The translations under genes were made by a program, and so were the position numbers. A DNA stretch of 64,000 bases from Yponomeuta sedellus (Eukaryota > Arthropoda > Insecta > Lepidoptera > Yponomeutidae): positions 21,184,279 to 21,248,278 of the forward strand of contig OW203732.1 of assembly GCA_934045075.1 (NCBI GenBank). Direction: 5' to 3'. Below the pieces are notes generated by a model. The model saw only the letters and a list, made by a program, of their open reading frames with translations, ran no database searches and was not told the origin of the DNA. Positions 1 to 10,111 of the stretch are shown piece after piece (the stretch's first letter is position 1; each line of letters starts with the position of its first letter).

Positions 1-261
1 GTATATCCATTCTATCCCTTAATGTATCCCACCCTGTTTGTATTGGGATGGTTGGATATAACCAATTAGAGGTAAGAAGGGAGTTTGCACTAGCGACATA
101 CTTACTGAAGTTGCTGCGTGGGATGCTGTGCAACCCTGGAGTACTGCAGACTATTCGTCTATCCTCTGAGCGAATTCACACGAGCTATTATTTTTATGTT
201 GTATTACAGTAAATAGATATTTTTCTACCATTTTGTTATCTATATGGGTTAATTACACATA
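1..261. other. No recognised feature
   Basis: AT-rich sequence upstream of the mariner element. I see no open reading frame of note, no tRNA-like box and no repeat shared with the rest of the window. Position 260-261 is the TA that flanks the mariner. Confidence 0.5.
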
Positions 262-1550
262 CATAGGCTGCTACTTATGTATGCGGAATCTGGGATTCCA
301 ATAATTTTAAACGCAATGTCTGACCTCTATGGTCAAATTCGTTCTTTTTTTAAATACTGGCCGCTAATACTTTTCTCTTATATACGTTAGTGTTTTGTTT
401 TTGTTGGCTTTAAAATGTCATATCGCTGAAAAAATGGAATTCACTCGTGAAAATATTCGTGCTATGATTTATTACGATTTTCGACGTGGTTTAACGCAAC
501 AACAGTGCGTAGATCAATTAACTTCGACTTTTGGTGGTGAAGCTCCATCAAAAACGAATGTGTATCACTGGTATAGTCAGTTTAATCGCGTGGGCATTAC
601 GACGGACGAAGTGAAAGAAGGTCGCCCGAAATCGATGGTTGTGCCACAAAATATTGAAGCTGTGCGAAAACTATCAACGCAAGACCGCCATGTTACGTAT
701 CGCGAGATAGAGGCTATTCTGGGCATATGTATGACGAGCATTCATAGGATATTACATGAACATATGTCTGTAAAAAAAATTTGTTCGCGTTGGATCCCGC
801 ACAACTTAACTCAGGATCAAATCGATGCTCGCGTCGAATGGTGCAAGAAAACCTTAACAAAATTCAACGGAGGCGACTCAAAATCTGTTTATAATATCTT
901 CACAGGTGACGAATCCTGGATCTAAGCGTACGATCCCGAACTAAACAACAATCAACAGTTTGGGTGTTTCAAAATGAGCCGAACCCTACGAAAGTGGCTC
1001 GTGCAAAAAGCACTGTAAAGCAAATGGTGGCCTGCTTTTTTGGTATTAATGGCCATGTGGCTACAATACCACTGAAGAATCGCAGAACGGTTAATTCGGA
1101 GTGGTACACGACCATTTGTTTGCCGGAAGTATTTAAAGAAATACGCCAAAACAACCAGCGACGCAGAATCATACTTCACCATGACAATGCCACCTGTCAT
1201 ACATCTCAGGAAACAACTACATTTTTGGATGGTCAAAAAATTGAATTGATGGGTCATCCACCGTACAGCCCTGATTTGGCTCCCAATGATTTCTATTTAT
1301 TCCCAAATGTAAAGAATAAATTAAGTGGTCAACGATTTTCACCCCTGAAGATGCCGTAGATGCGTTCAAACAGCACGTTTTGGAGATACCTCAATCGGAA
1401 TGGAAAAAGTGTTTCACAAATTGGTTTCATCGAATGCAAAAGTGCATCGATCATAGTGGAGAATACTTTGAAAAACAATAAAAGGATATTTAGCCATATA
1501 CCTACATTTGTTTATTTTTTCTATTCGGCATACATAAGTAGCAAGCCTCG
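262..1550 (+). mobile_element. Mariner element, complete end to end but inactive
   Basis: A 1289-bp unit bounded by 28-bp inverted terminal repeats (262-289 and 1523-1550) that share the core CTACTTATGTATGC and differ mainly in the outer 10 bases. Each end is flanked by TA (260-261 and 1551-1552), the usual mariner target duplication, and the length is typical of the family. The single gene inside is broken, so the copy cannot supply transposase, although its ends might still be recognised in trans. Confidence 0.93.
434..1481 (+). pseudogene. Mariner transposase pseudogene (DD34D)
   Basis: Encodes a cut-and-paste transposase that would act in the nucleus on TA targets. I start it at the ATG at 434 (MEFTREN), because mariner proteins usually begin near there; the frame is open a little further upstream. 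The N-terminal helix-turn-helix region, the WIPHNL linker motif, the first catalytic Asp (GDESWI), the second (HHDNA) and the third (PDLAPND) are visible, with 34 residues between the second and third, as in classical DD34D mariners. The frame is broken three times: a TAA at 923-925 just after DESWI where family members have Tyr, a probable 1-base loss near 938, and another near 1340 before the C-terminal part, which ends at the stop at 1479-1481. Full family length is about 345 residues, so nothing large is missing. It is a decayed copy; the family call is secure, the subfamily is not. Confidence 0.92.
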
Positions 1551-1552
1551 TA

Positions 1553-1858
1553 ACTAAGTATATTTTTGGAACTTGCTATCGCAATAAGGGCTCCCTGTAA
1601 TGTTAGCATTAAGTTTATAGTATAAATAAAAAAATAAAATAAATAAAAGTTGCATGACACTAATTTCACTAAAAAATCGCGCAGGACACGAAAGTCAGCA
1701 GTCGCGAAATTAATGCATGCTTTACGAAAGCACTACATTACACGTGAAAAGATTTTATTTATTTCGATAAAACTAATGTCATGCATGACACTAATTTCAT
1801 GCCACTAATTTCGTAATGTCCAGTCCAAATAGATGGGCGTATATTGCCACAGAATGGG
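1553..1858. other. AT-rich spacer with short repeated motif
   Basis: The string GCATGACACTAATTTCA occurs at about 1653 and again at about 1782, and its complement-like CGAAATTAATGCATGC lies between them near 1705. This could be a very degraded hairpin element, but I cannot define ends or a target duplication. Confidence 0.3.
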
Positions 1859-2118
1859 TTCTTCTTCTTCTTCAGGCTATATTAGTCCACTGCTGGACAT
1901 AGCCCTCCCCTAATGAACGCCATAGCGCAAGGTTGTGCCATCATTGGGGGGTAGTGCCCATAATCCCCACGCTGGGCATGCGGGTTGGGGATCGCAGTTT
2001 GGTGGAATTGTACTGCAGGGGGCAATGCTGCCCACCTCCCGGTTTGTGTCTCTTAGTCGCCTTTTACGACACCCGCGTGAAAGATTTGGGTTGGTGCTAT
2101 TCCCTAGGCCGACACCAC
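1859..2118 (-). repeat. Interspersed repeat with CAGCAGTGG-type tail (copy 1)
   Basis: The same roughly 250-bp sequence recurs at 32690-32800, 39335-39560 and 51872-52125. Read on the minus strand it ends with a CCAGCAGTGGACTA block followed by a (GAA)n run, so the orientation is set by that tail. It has no ORF of its own. The tail matches the end of RTE-type LINEs elsewhere in the window, so it is best called a SINE or a LINE 3' end of uncertain class. It abuts and probably interrupts the LINE tail that follows. Confidence 0.6.
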
Positions 2119-2126
2119 ACAGCATT

Positions 2127-2335
2127 GAATGGGTTCGCCGCGACGGATATTGTGGACGTGGTTGGCCAAAGCGGAGATGGCGGGACGATCTCTCAACCTT
2201 CTTGCCCGGATGGGAGATGACTGCTCAAGACAGGGCAGAGAGGAAGCCCATGGGAGACGAAGCTCATTGGCCCAGCAGTGGGACACAAACACGGCTGACT
2301 AAAAAAAAAACTAATGAATAATAATAATAAATATT
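2127..2335 (+). pseudogene. C-terminal end of an RTE-type LINE reverse transcriptase
   Basis: Conceptual translation reads RRWRDDL, then FLPGW, then AQDRAERKPMGDEA and HWPSS, the arginine/tryptophan-rich tail that closes RTE-like ORFs after the RT domain. The DNA ends in the motif GCCCAGCAGTGGGACA and an (AAT)n run at about 2317-2335, like other 5'-truncated RTE insertions. Only the last 55 or so codons remain; EN and RT domains are absent. No function is expected. Confidence 0.6.
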
Positions 2336-2350
2336 CATATTTTTTATTAT

Positions 2351-2492
2351 AAAAGTACCCGGAACCGGCGTGCGTGCATGCAATGACTTATGAACGTTGA
2401 TGAAACGAAGGTGATCTGTCATTATCGTAGCAAATAGCAGTTCCTAGTCTCTGTTTACCCCTCTGGGATACAGGCGTGAGGTTATGTATGTA
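2351..2492 (+). pseudogene. LINE ORF2 C-terminal tail, family K (MQRLMNVDEAK motif)
   Basis: A copy of a LINE 3' end found again at 5425-5625, 33041-33255, 40655-40780 and 44295-44490. In better copies the translation contains CMQRLMNVDEAK, then a CQDRGKWQSL-like block and AYPSGIQA before a stop, followed by a (TATG)n-like tail. Such a tail with a conserved W and basic residues is what remains of RTE/BovB-like elements after 5' truncation. This copy is frameshifted by point changes and short. Confidence 0.55.
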
Positions 2493-2639
2493 TTATTATT
2501 ACTATTGCTGAGTTCTTGTCGGTGCAGGATCAACGTGGTTTTGGGTTCGGTAGGCAACAAGGGACCCTTATAGGACGACAAGTCTCTGTGCCATCTCGCG
2601 GTTTTTTAGCGCAAGTTTTTTTAGGGTTCCTACTTTACC

Positions 2640-3070
2640 TACAAATAAGAATCCTTTTTTTCTCATCTTAACCCTAGTGTGGAGAGTCTTTTAAATATAT
2701 GGTGAGCTTAGGAAAACTATTTTTTAAATTAGGAATCTGTTTGAGAAAAGCTTTAATGCGCAATTTTTTGTTAGAGTAGCGCCCTATTTTGTGCTGGCTG
2801 AATGATTGGTTTAAAAATGTGGAAAAGTTCAGGGCACATGGTTATAATAAACTTTTAAAGGAAAACTTACCCTTTGATTTTACAAATTTACGAGGCTACC
2901 AACTTATGCAAGGAAAACTTTTTTTCGAAGTTCCATTGAAACTTACTTTGATGGAGTTGTTAATCTGTACAGGTGAAAAATTCTGTTTTCTACAGAACCC
3001 TACACTGCGCATGGCCCAAATGCACTTAGCTAGCTTTTGTTGTCGAATGAAATATGTCAATTAGAGTTTG
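2640..3070 (+). repeat. Unclassified repeat related to 11060-11200
   Basis: The block from about 2905 to 3045 (AGGAAAACTTT, then CCATTGAAA, then GGAACC/GAACCCTACACTGCGC) is found again at 11065-11185 with many differences. A 91-codon frame at 2789-3064 overlaps it but resembles nothing I know and is not kept in the second copy. I regard it as a non-coding interspersed repeat. Confidence 0.4.
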
Positions 3071-3229
3071 TTCTAGACAACTACTTTTATTCTACGACTT
3101 ATGATTTTTAATTAGTAAATTTTTTCTTGTATTTCTATTCATAACTGGTTTTCCTGCATTTGTTTTTTGTATTTACCCTGTCTGATCGTAAAAAGATCTG
3201 CAATGAGAACTTGCACAAAATTATAATTT

Positions 3230-3354
3230 TAAAAACCTATTTAGAGGATAAAAATTCCACCCATGCGGGACTCCAACCCGCGACCTCTAGCACGGTTGGC
3301 CAGTTCACGGTTTTTAAAATTGTTATTAGCACGGGTTAGTGCGTTAAAAACAAT
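3230..3354 (-). mobile_element. Foldback retroposon, old short copy with 13-bp TSD
   Basis: Flanked by AAAATTATAATTT at 3217-3229 and 3355-3367. On the minus strand it starts with a reverse-complemented tail (TTTTTAACGCACTAACCCG), passes into the tRNA-like head (CGGGTTGGAGTCCCGC) and ends at CCTCTAAATAGGTTTTT. Both ends match the younger foldback copies, while the internal sequence differs at many places, so this is an older member of the same design. Confidence 0.75.
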
Positions 3355-3367
3355 AAAATTATAATTT

Positions 3368-4354
3368 AATATAAACCGAGAGATATGAGATAAAAAATTG
3401 TGATATATTTTTATAATATTTTTCATAACGTGACCTGTCGAGAAGTCATTCCAGTCACGTGTTACAAAAACGCGCCATACAAATCGGACTCGGACTGTGA
3501 CGTCACACCCTCAACGTAATCACACCTTATACATAATGTATGGAGCGTCTATTGTATTCGAGTTATCTGTAAAATAATGTCTTTATGCATCTACACCTCT
3601 TGTAGAAAACGTTAAAAATTCAATGATAAAACGAAAAAAAAAAAAATGTTTTTTATTATTAGAGTAACTTCATTCTCATTTTCAGGACCCCGAAAGGTAA
3701 AAAAATAATGATATTATTAAAAAAAACTTTCAATTTTCTATTTCTTTTGTGGCACAAAAGCAATGTGCCACTGCACTCTGACTTAGACGCACGTTCCCCA
3801 TTTAACATTTTGCGGAAAACTTCACGAAAACGTAAATCTAACTAATGCACGAGACAGTTCTAGATTCCGCACGCCTTTGAACGCACTCAGGATTCAACAG
3901 GCTACGGCGTTTATGCCTCTAAAATGCCGTAACGCGATCCTCGCAAACGTTTCCACGTACAGGGGCCGTTGGATATCGCAATAAACGTTCCCACTAATAA
4001 CAATGAAGGTTGGGCCGGGCAGGGCATTTTAGCGCTCACGTGAGAGGTGGGGCTCAGAACGGAAATGAAGGCAGGGCTCTTTCTTGGGCCGGCTTTTAAT
4101 GAAAACCGAGACACCACGGCTTATTTGGGGCTAGGAAACATGCTATTAGCGGTCTCAGATTGGGTTATAAATGTATATGACATCAATAAATGGCCGATAA
4201 ACTGATGTTGTTAACAAACTAATGTTGTTGTATTTTTGAACTAAAACTTTCGTAAGCACAACACATTGTGAGACGAGCAACCGACGACGCGAGCTCCGTC
4301 TCTGCTCACCATGATTAAGCTCTGCGAATCGGAGCGATACCTGGTCGGACTTTT
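3368..4354. other. Mostly unique sequence, no gene recognised
   Basis: Contains a GC-richer stretch at about 3880-4150. Short frames cross it on both strands, but none resembles a known protein or shows splice-bounded coding structure. A 34-bp string around 4238-4272 (AACTAAAACTTTCGTAAGCA) recurs at about 49064-49100. Confidence 0.4.
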
Positions 4355-5031
4355 CCAATATAACAACACCCGTAAGTAAATCCGGACTAAAAGTCTACAA
4401 TGTTGTTGTAATTTTGCATTGTTTTTAGTGAATAAATATCTATGTATAAAAAAAAATCATTCGTACAGTTTTCACCCCCGGTTTCTGGTACACTAACGAG
4501 CCGTTAATCTACTTAATAATTGTCACGTAGCCAAATTGTAAAAAAAAAAACATTTGGCAGCTGTTAACATTAGATTGTTAGTGTGCGAGAAACTGGGGGT
4601 CAGACTCATTTAAAAAAAACTGCAATATGAAAAGCAATTTAAGAACAAAAAAATATTCTAAAATAGTTTATTTTAGATTTTTTTTTTTCTTAAATTGCTT
4701 TTCATATTGCAGTTTTTTTTTAATCAGAATATATACGTCCTATTACAGAGTACAAGTTTGGCTATAAATTTAACATTAAGCGAGTCTGACCCCCAGTTTC
4801 TCGCACACTAACAATCTAATGTTAACAGCTGCCAAATGTTTTTTTTTTTACAATTTGGCTACGTGACAATTATAAAGTAGATTAACGGCTCGTTAGTGTA
4901 CCAGAAACCGGGGATGAAAACTGTACGAATGATTTTTTTTATATAGATATTTATTCACTAAAAACAATGCAAAATTACAACAACATTGTAGACTTTTAGT
5001 CCGGATTTACTTACGGGTGTTGTTATATTGG
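4355..5031. repeat. Large inverted repeat, arms of about 250 bp
   Basis: The left arm (4355-4607) is matched in reverse complement by the right arm (4782-5031) almost base for base, with a 174-bp centre. Each arm carries the same about 125-bp MITE-like unit with its own inverted ends (left CCCCCGGTTTCTGGTACACT, right closing AGAAACTGGGGGT). The centre holds a further near-perfect hairpin (4612-4721). Confidence 0.85.
4612..4721. repeat. Near-perfect 110-bp hairpin (MITE-like), copy 1
   Basis: Arms read AAAACTGCAATATGAAAAGC and its complement, meeting around CTAAAATAGTTTATTTTAG. A second copy lies at 5058-5165. Short AT-rich hairpins of this sort are usually MITEs. Confidence 0.75.
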
Positions 5032-5034
5032 TTT

Positions 5035-5189
5035 AATCAGAATATATACGTCCTATTAAAAACTGCAATAAAAAAAGCAATTTAAGAACAAAAAACTATT
5101 CTAAAATAGTTTATTTTAGAATATTTTTTTGTTCTTAAATTGCTTTTCTTATTGCAGTTTTTTTTAATCAGAATATATACGTCCTATTA
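5035..5189. repeat. Second hairpin copy flanked by 24-bp direct repeats
   Basis: The hairpin at 5058-5165 sits between two copies of AATCAGAATATATACGTCCT plus ATTA (5035-5058 and 5166-5189). A third copy of the 24-mer is at 4722-4745, just after the first hairpin. Either the hairpin inserts with a long target duplication or the pair arose by duplication. Confidence 0.7.
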
Positions 5190-5339
5190 CAGAGTACAAG
5201 CCTTCTCTCAAAAAGATAGATTCCAGTTTTAACATTTTTTTGCTAATGTCAAAATCGAAGCAATATTTATTTATGTAATACTCTTTTAATGGTTTGAACA
5301 CGAGGAGAGGATGAAGGAAGAAAGATTGGGAAAACAAAT

Positions 5340-5625
5340 ATAACTGTATCTTTACGTATTTTATAATATGTAATTTGGTGTACAATAGAGAATATTCTGA
5401 TCTTATCTTAAATATATAGCGAATGGGCGTGGAAGAGCCGGTAAGGAATGTCCCAAGCGAACACACTTTGACCAAACACCAAAGGGGAAGGTAGAAAGTA
5501 CCCGAAGCCAGCGTGCGTGCGTGCATGCAATGAAGGCGATCTGTCAGGCGAAGGTGATCTGTCAGGATCGTGGCAACTGGCAGTTCCTGGTCTCTACCTA
5601 CTCCTCTGGGATAAAAGCGTGGGGT
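5340..5625 (+). pseudogene. LINE 3' tail followed by family K ORF2 C-terminus
   Basis: Positions 5350-5415 carry the tail GGTGTACAATAGAGAATATT seen again at 6120-6220 and 6470-6500. From 5425 a decayed family K ORF end follows; it includes a partial duplication (GGCGATCTGTCAGGCGAAGG) around 5532-5560 and ends with the usual CTCTGGGATA block. No intact domain remains. Confidence 0.5.
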
Positions 5626-5854
5626 TATGTTATTTTTTTTATTCGAAAACCAACAGACCTAAACCACTTTATAAAACAAACAGAAACCACTTTACAAAAC
5701 AAAACAGTACATAAAAAATAGTTATAAAAAATCAAGACACGACCCGAGAATACTTTTGTTTCTAGCTAATATGGACAGTTAAGTGAAACAATTAACATTT
5801 TATTTCTCAATGATTCGCGATACTCATCTTATACATAGTTATATATTAAACGGG

Positions 5855-6065
5855 TCAAATCGCGATTATTTATTAGGTAAAACGTAATTACCTTATTTCC
5901 CGACGTTTCGGCAGCGTTACAGGTGCCGTGGTCTCGGGTAGACTGAAGTGGTGAGTAGAGTCAATAATTGACTCTGCTCACCACTTATTATTGTGGGCAG
6001 TTACTATTAATTTTTAATTTTCTGCAGCTGGCCGAAACACAACACTCTCTATCCTGACGGACAGG
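5855..6065. repeat. Interspersed repeat with CGACGTTTCGG motif
   Basis: Shares AATCGCGATTATTTATT, CGACGTTTCGGCAGCGTT and GGTGCCGTGGTCTCGGGTAG with copies at 12180-12330, 13150-13210, 13690-13840, 14870-15060, 47960-48090 and 56300-56410. The segment from 5955 to 5990 contains a hairpin around GAGTCAATAATTGACTC. It has no ORF. I know this motif as a common insect repeat but cannot name its class. Confidence 0.55.
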
Positions 6066-6109
6066 ACAATTAACGTTTTTCTTTTATACTCCTGAACAGA
6101 CGGTTGTTA

Positions 6110-6515
6110 AGATAAGATAAGATAAGAATATTCTTTATTGTACACCAGAGCACATATTATAAAACATGTAATAATACAAAGTACAATTGGCGGCCTTATT
6201 GCTAAAAGCAATTTCTTAAATTAAATGTTTAAATGAGTTTTTGCTGAGGTAAAATAAATCTTTTATACCTATTGAAAAACTTATAAGAAGTGCGCATTCA
6301 CTATTTTGACCGCAATCGATGCGGCTGAACGGTACTTGGCAAAGATTTTTTATTCTGGTTGACGCTTTAGGGACTCTGAATGTCAATGATTCTTTCCGTC
6401 GTAAGGTTGTCTGGAAGAAATTACTTTTAGCAATAAGGCCGCCAATTGTACTTTGTATCATTACATGTTTTATAATATGTGCTCTGGTGTACAATAAAGA
6501 ATATTCATTCATTCA
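6110..6515. repeat. Two LINE 3' tails in inverted orientation
   Basis: At 6116-6215 the tail runs antisense, starting in a (GATAA)n tract; at 6400-6520 the same sequence runs sense (GGTTGTCTGGAAGAAATTAC, then GGTGTACAATAAAGAATATT) and ends in a (CATT)n microsatellite. Tails with AATAAAG and a tetranucleotide end are seen again at 37013-37135 and 41410-41515. These are 5'-truncated non-LTR insertions. Confidence 0.6.
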
Positions 6516-6645
6516 TTCATGATGACACAATAATGTAATGTTATGTTCATTCTGATTGAGACTAAAGCGTAGGCAGTCCCTGGTCTCTGGGATGCTATAT
6601 CTACCCCTCTGGAATACAGGCGTGAGTTTATGTATGTATGTACTA

Positions 6646-6982
6646 AAGCGTAAAATGCCTATTGCAACGGAACGCCTATTTCCTGGCCCCAATCTTCGTT
6701 CTTAACAGTTTGAAATGGAAAATAAAGACGTGGCGCACTTCCACACAACACGCGAGACGTTTTCACGCGAACACAATTACTCTGTGAACCGAAAATTAAC
6801 GATTCAATGGCTCACGTCGAGCAGTTAGATTTACGTCGAGATTTTCGCAGTTTCCCTCAAAGTAGCAATAGCTGATGTACGTACCTCTGACAATAGGGTT
6901 TAGTCACGATGTTTTTCTTCACCGTTGTAAGCCAGCGAGTGGCTTCTACGTTATTGGTACTACGTTTAAATTAATAAAAATA
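6646..6982. other. No gene recognised
   Basis: Starts after a short fragment of the family K LINE tail (about 6570-6645). The rest is unique-looking sequence without frames, repeats or RNA signatures that I can identify. Confidence 0.4.
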
Positions 6983-7234
6983 AATGCTTCGCATTCCGTG
7001 CTTCGCAAGGCGCGTTAAACCGTTGGTGCCGGCTGTCATGTAATGGCAGTCGTTAAGCCATGTCAGAGGCTTATGCGCGACTTGATAACTTTTGACAGTA
7101 AGGCGCGCCACTGCCTTACAATCTTCCACCAATCCGTACTTGGCCCGCGTGGTGGAGTATGGCCTAAACTTCCTGCGATGCAGGAAGACTCGAGACCCGT
7201 GCCCCAGCAGTGGGGACATACAAATGGTTGATAC
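6983..7234 (+). repeat. 5S-like SINE, 3' two thirds
   Basis: Begins at the GTGCTTCGCAAGG block and ends CCCCAGCAGTGGGGACATAC plus a (CAT)n run. The head that resembles 5S rRNA is missing here and appears instead, antisense, in the next entry, so this locus has been rearranged or holds two truncated copies. Confidence 0.75.
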
Positions 7235-7267
7235 CATCATCATCATCATGTGTATCAAATATTATCT

Positions 7268-7457
7268 GTCATGCAGCCCACACCAACGGCTTTAAATGGT
7301 GTGAGCTTGGAAAAAATGCCACTAGCGGCCGTTACGGGACGGTCACCCGTCCAGCACCTGACCACGCCAGCCATTGCCTAACCCAAGTGATTAATTCCAA
7401 TCCCTCGGTTTCACTAGGCCACGAGCGCTTGCTGGCTTACATGCACGTTAATGTGGC
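7268..7457 (-). repeat. 5S-like SINE, 5' third
   Basis: Contains, on the minus strand, the 5S-like box (GGACGGGTGACCGTCCCG) and the GAGTG/AATTAATCAC head. It joins the preceding sense fragment in opposite orientation near the CACCAACGGCTT block. Confidence 0.75.
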
Positions 7458-7469
7458 AGAAGACTAAAA

Positions 7470-8100
7470 ACCCTTAGGTACTCCGGTGATTATAAAACTT
7501 TCTAACCTGGTGCTAAATAAAATACGATACGAGGGACGCCGCCAATGAACGCGTAATTCTGCAGGGAGCCGCTCGGACGTGACCAAGGAGGGAGGTGGAA
7601 GGGAGGGGGGTGCCCCCATATGCCACTTCCTGTAAGAAAGGGGGGTCAACGCGGAAAGCAGTGAGTTTATTAAAACTGAATGTGCTCCGTCTAAGTTTAA
7701 GAGGAATGTAGATTAAGCTTTAATACAAGTTACAGGGAAACGAATTAAAGGCACACACATATTCGTTCAGTGACTTTTTAAATTATGAAATGTAATGAAG
7801 TGAAATTTATTTTTTCACTTGTTCAACATTTACATGGTACAAAGATAACGTAACTGTTATAGTTTTATGCAAGAAAAGGTCCACCACCCTCCGTACTAGT
7901 ATTAACTGTACTACCGCAGGGTAAATTGAGGTAATTATAGGGTAATTACTAATTATTGTGTGGAGTCTAGAAAGTGATAAAAACAGAGAGAAATGAAAAA
8001 TGTAAAGAAACTCTAAAAGTTATTTTTACGTTTTAAGGAATAAATCAAATTGTGACTAGATTTATGTGAAACTAAGTCACAAATACCTCACTTACGGCCT
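7470..8100. other. No gene recognised
   Basis: Holds a G-rich tract near 7585-7650 and AT-rich sequence after it. No frame of interest, no RNA signature. Confidence 0.4.
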
Positions 8101-8103
8101 CGA

Positions 8104-8625
8104 CGGCCTCGGTGGCGCAGCGGTTTGGCACGCTGACTGTAAAACCGAAGGTCTCGGGTTCGATCCCCGGCCGGGTCAAGCTAAGAAACGAACTTTTCTA
8201 GTTTGTCTCGGGTCTTGGACGTTATCTATGTATTTATTGTATTAAATCTATCGTCTAGTTAGCACCTATAACACAAAGAGCGGTGGTAGCGGAGCGGTGT
8301 AGAACTCCGGCTTCTCGATCGAGAGGTCGTAGGTTCGAACCCGGCATGTACCAATGACTTTGTTTTCTAAGTTATGTACATTTGTGAAATTATAGTAGCA
8401 ATACTACTCGCTGACGGTGAAGGAAAACATCGTAAGGAAACCCTAGTGTCTTGAGGTGTTAGCGTACCTCAGCGCTTGCTACGTACAATGGCCCAACTAT
8501 GAGGCTAAGTGCGGAAATCTCAGGTCTAACTAACTAACTAACCTATAACACAAGTCATTTAGTTGTACTTAGTATAGGGCTAACGAGATCTGTGTGATAT
8601 GTCCATAAATATTTATTTATATATT
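8104..8625 (+). mobile_element. tRNA SINE type 3, split by a type W SINE
   Basis: The head GGTGGCGCAGCGGTTTGG and box B GGTTCGATCCC form a tRNA-like Pol III promoter. The body ends with TTTAGTTGTACTTAGTATAG and GTGTGATATGTCC. An uninterrupted relative is at 51588-51830. The copy is split at 8276 by the SINE described next, and both halves are present. Confidence 0.8.
8277..8541 (+). mobile_element. Type W tRNA SINE with 12-bp TSD
   Basis: Inserted in the type 3 SINE. CCTATAACACAA is duplicated at 8265-8276 and 8542-8553. The head GCGGTGGTAGCGGAGCGGTG and box B GGTTCGAACCC are tRNA-like; the body has the TGACTTTGTTTTCTAAGTTA and GAAGGAAAACATCG blocks shared by all W copies; the 3' end is a (CTAA)n run. 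A clear target-primed insertion. Confidence 0.88.
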
Positions 8626-8846
8626 TATACTTGTAACGGTGCAAACCTCTTTACAATATTGTTTTATGTTCCTTTAAAAAATTTAAAATTAATATTCACA
8701 CATTTTTGAGATTTCCCCCATTTTCTGCATCACTACTTTACATTTTGACTAGACCTGACTGCTTATTCCGTTTTTATCCAGTTTTCTGTTTTTATTATTC
8801 TTTTATTTGTTATTTTTTAAAATGAATAAAACAGTAAACAGTAAAG

Positions 8847-9216
8847 GTACGGATAGCCAGAGGTTGCGGGTTCGAATCCCGGCATGGGTGAAATTTTTAG
8901 CCTCTAAATAGGTTTCTGAATTTGTTCCTTAGCACGGGTTAGTGCATTAAAAATAAAAATAGTGTAATCATGTGGGTACAGTGATATCGTTCCGATGTTA
9001 AACCTAACTGCAAAGTGGGTAGTCGGGGATGTAAGTAATGCAATTGGCTTAAGTCAGATGTCGCTGCCTGTACGTAATACAGAGAATATTGTAAAGAGGT
9101 TCGAAATTTCACTGATGCCGTGAGTTGCCCATTGGCTCAATTGGTAGAGCGGATAGCCAGAGGTTGCGGGTTCGAATCCCGGCATGGGTGAAATTTTTAG
9201 CCTCTAAATAGGTTTT
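8847..9216 (+). mobile_element. tRNA-bearing 308-bp repeat, more than one unit, 12-bp TSD
   Basis: Flanked by TAAACAGTAAAG at 8835-8846 and 9217-9228. It begins inside the tRNA-like head (GGATAGCCAGAGG), runs through one tail and one complete following unit, and ends at CTAAATAGGTTTTT. The inserted template therefore spanned a head-to-tail junction of the tandem repeat. A small deletion removes the anticodon-stem 5' side in the second head at about 9150. Confidence 0.8.
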
Positions 9217-9229
9217 TAAACAGTAAAGT

Positions 9230-9712
9230 AAAGTTAATTAATCTGTGTCCTATTTCCTGACTAGTTGTCCCATATAATAATTACGAAATAATTTATTGTC
9301 TATTTCATTCTTAAGAACTATAATCTATCGTGCTACCAATCTACCATACATTTATAAATTTCAACACTGCTTTAATGTAGACAGGTATTTTTGGTTCTCT
9401 ATTACAAATGCTTGCGTTGATTGTTCGTACGTTACTTAAGCAGGTTCTAGCAGAATACCAGCGTCACTGGTTGTCCACTCACAACCTGGGACATATGCTG
9501 AGTCTAGAACCTATTCTGGTACCATGACACACAGCTCCTCCACCAGCTAAGCTCATTTTGTCTGTATGCATTTATTTTATAAAATTACTGTAATTATTGG
9601 TATTTCTTACCTGAAGTGTGTTCTTTTACTGGCCATGTTATTATTTTTAAGTTTTTATGTGTGTTGTGGTATTTGAATAAATGTTTTTCTATTCTATTCT
9701 AAAGTAGATAAA
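9230..9712 (+). repeat. Probable LINE 3' end with (TTCTA)n tail
   Basis: Ends AATAAATGTTTTTCTATTCT with a short pentanucleotide run, and includes the block CCATGACACACAGCTCCTCC that I associate with a common lepidopteran LINE tail. No ORF is left. Confidence 0.4.
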
Positions 9713-10105
9713 GCACAAAGTTGAAGTCGTTCCAGTTTAATACTTATAAAAGTTCTACAATACTACATACTAAGCCAAAAACACCTCATTTAGAGCTCAC
9801 GGACCTCGTTTCTTCGGCATTGTAGTGTTTTTTTGTCTTCGTAATAATGAGTTTTACATATTTCCGCGTAATTTAAACAAACAACATCAGCGTCCATAAT
9901 TTCGTTTCGAAATTAGCATTTACAAACATTTTTGCCGTAACATGAAAACCGCCATTCCAATTTTAAAATTCAAATAAGACACAGCGCATGTTTCGCAAAA
10001 CGACTCGTTGTTGTTTATTTAAAAACGCCGGCACAGAATAAATATACAGCCGGAAGAAAAGGTTGGTATTCATTGGTATTAATTCACTCGCGAATTTGTA
10101 GTTGA
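9713..10105. other. No gene recognised
   Basis: AT-rich, unique-looking sequence between two repeat insertions. Confidence 0.4.
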
Positions 10106-10111
10106 AATACC

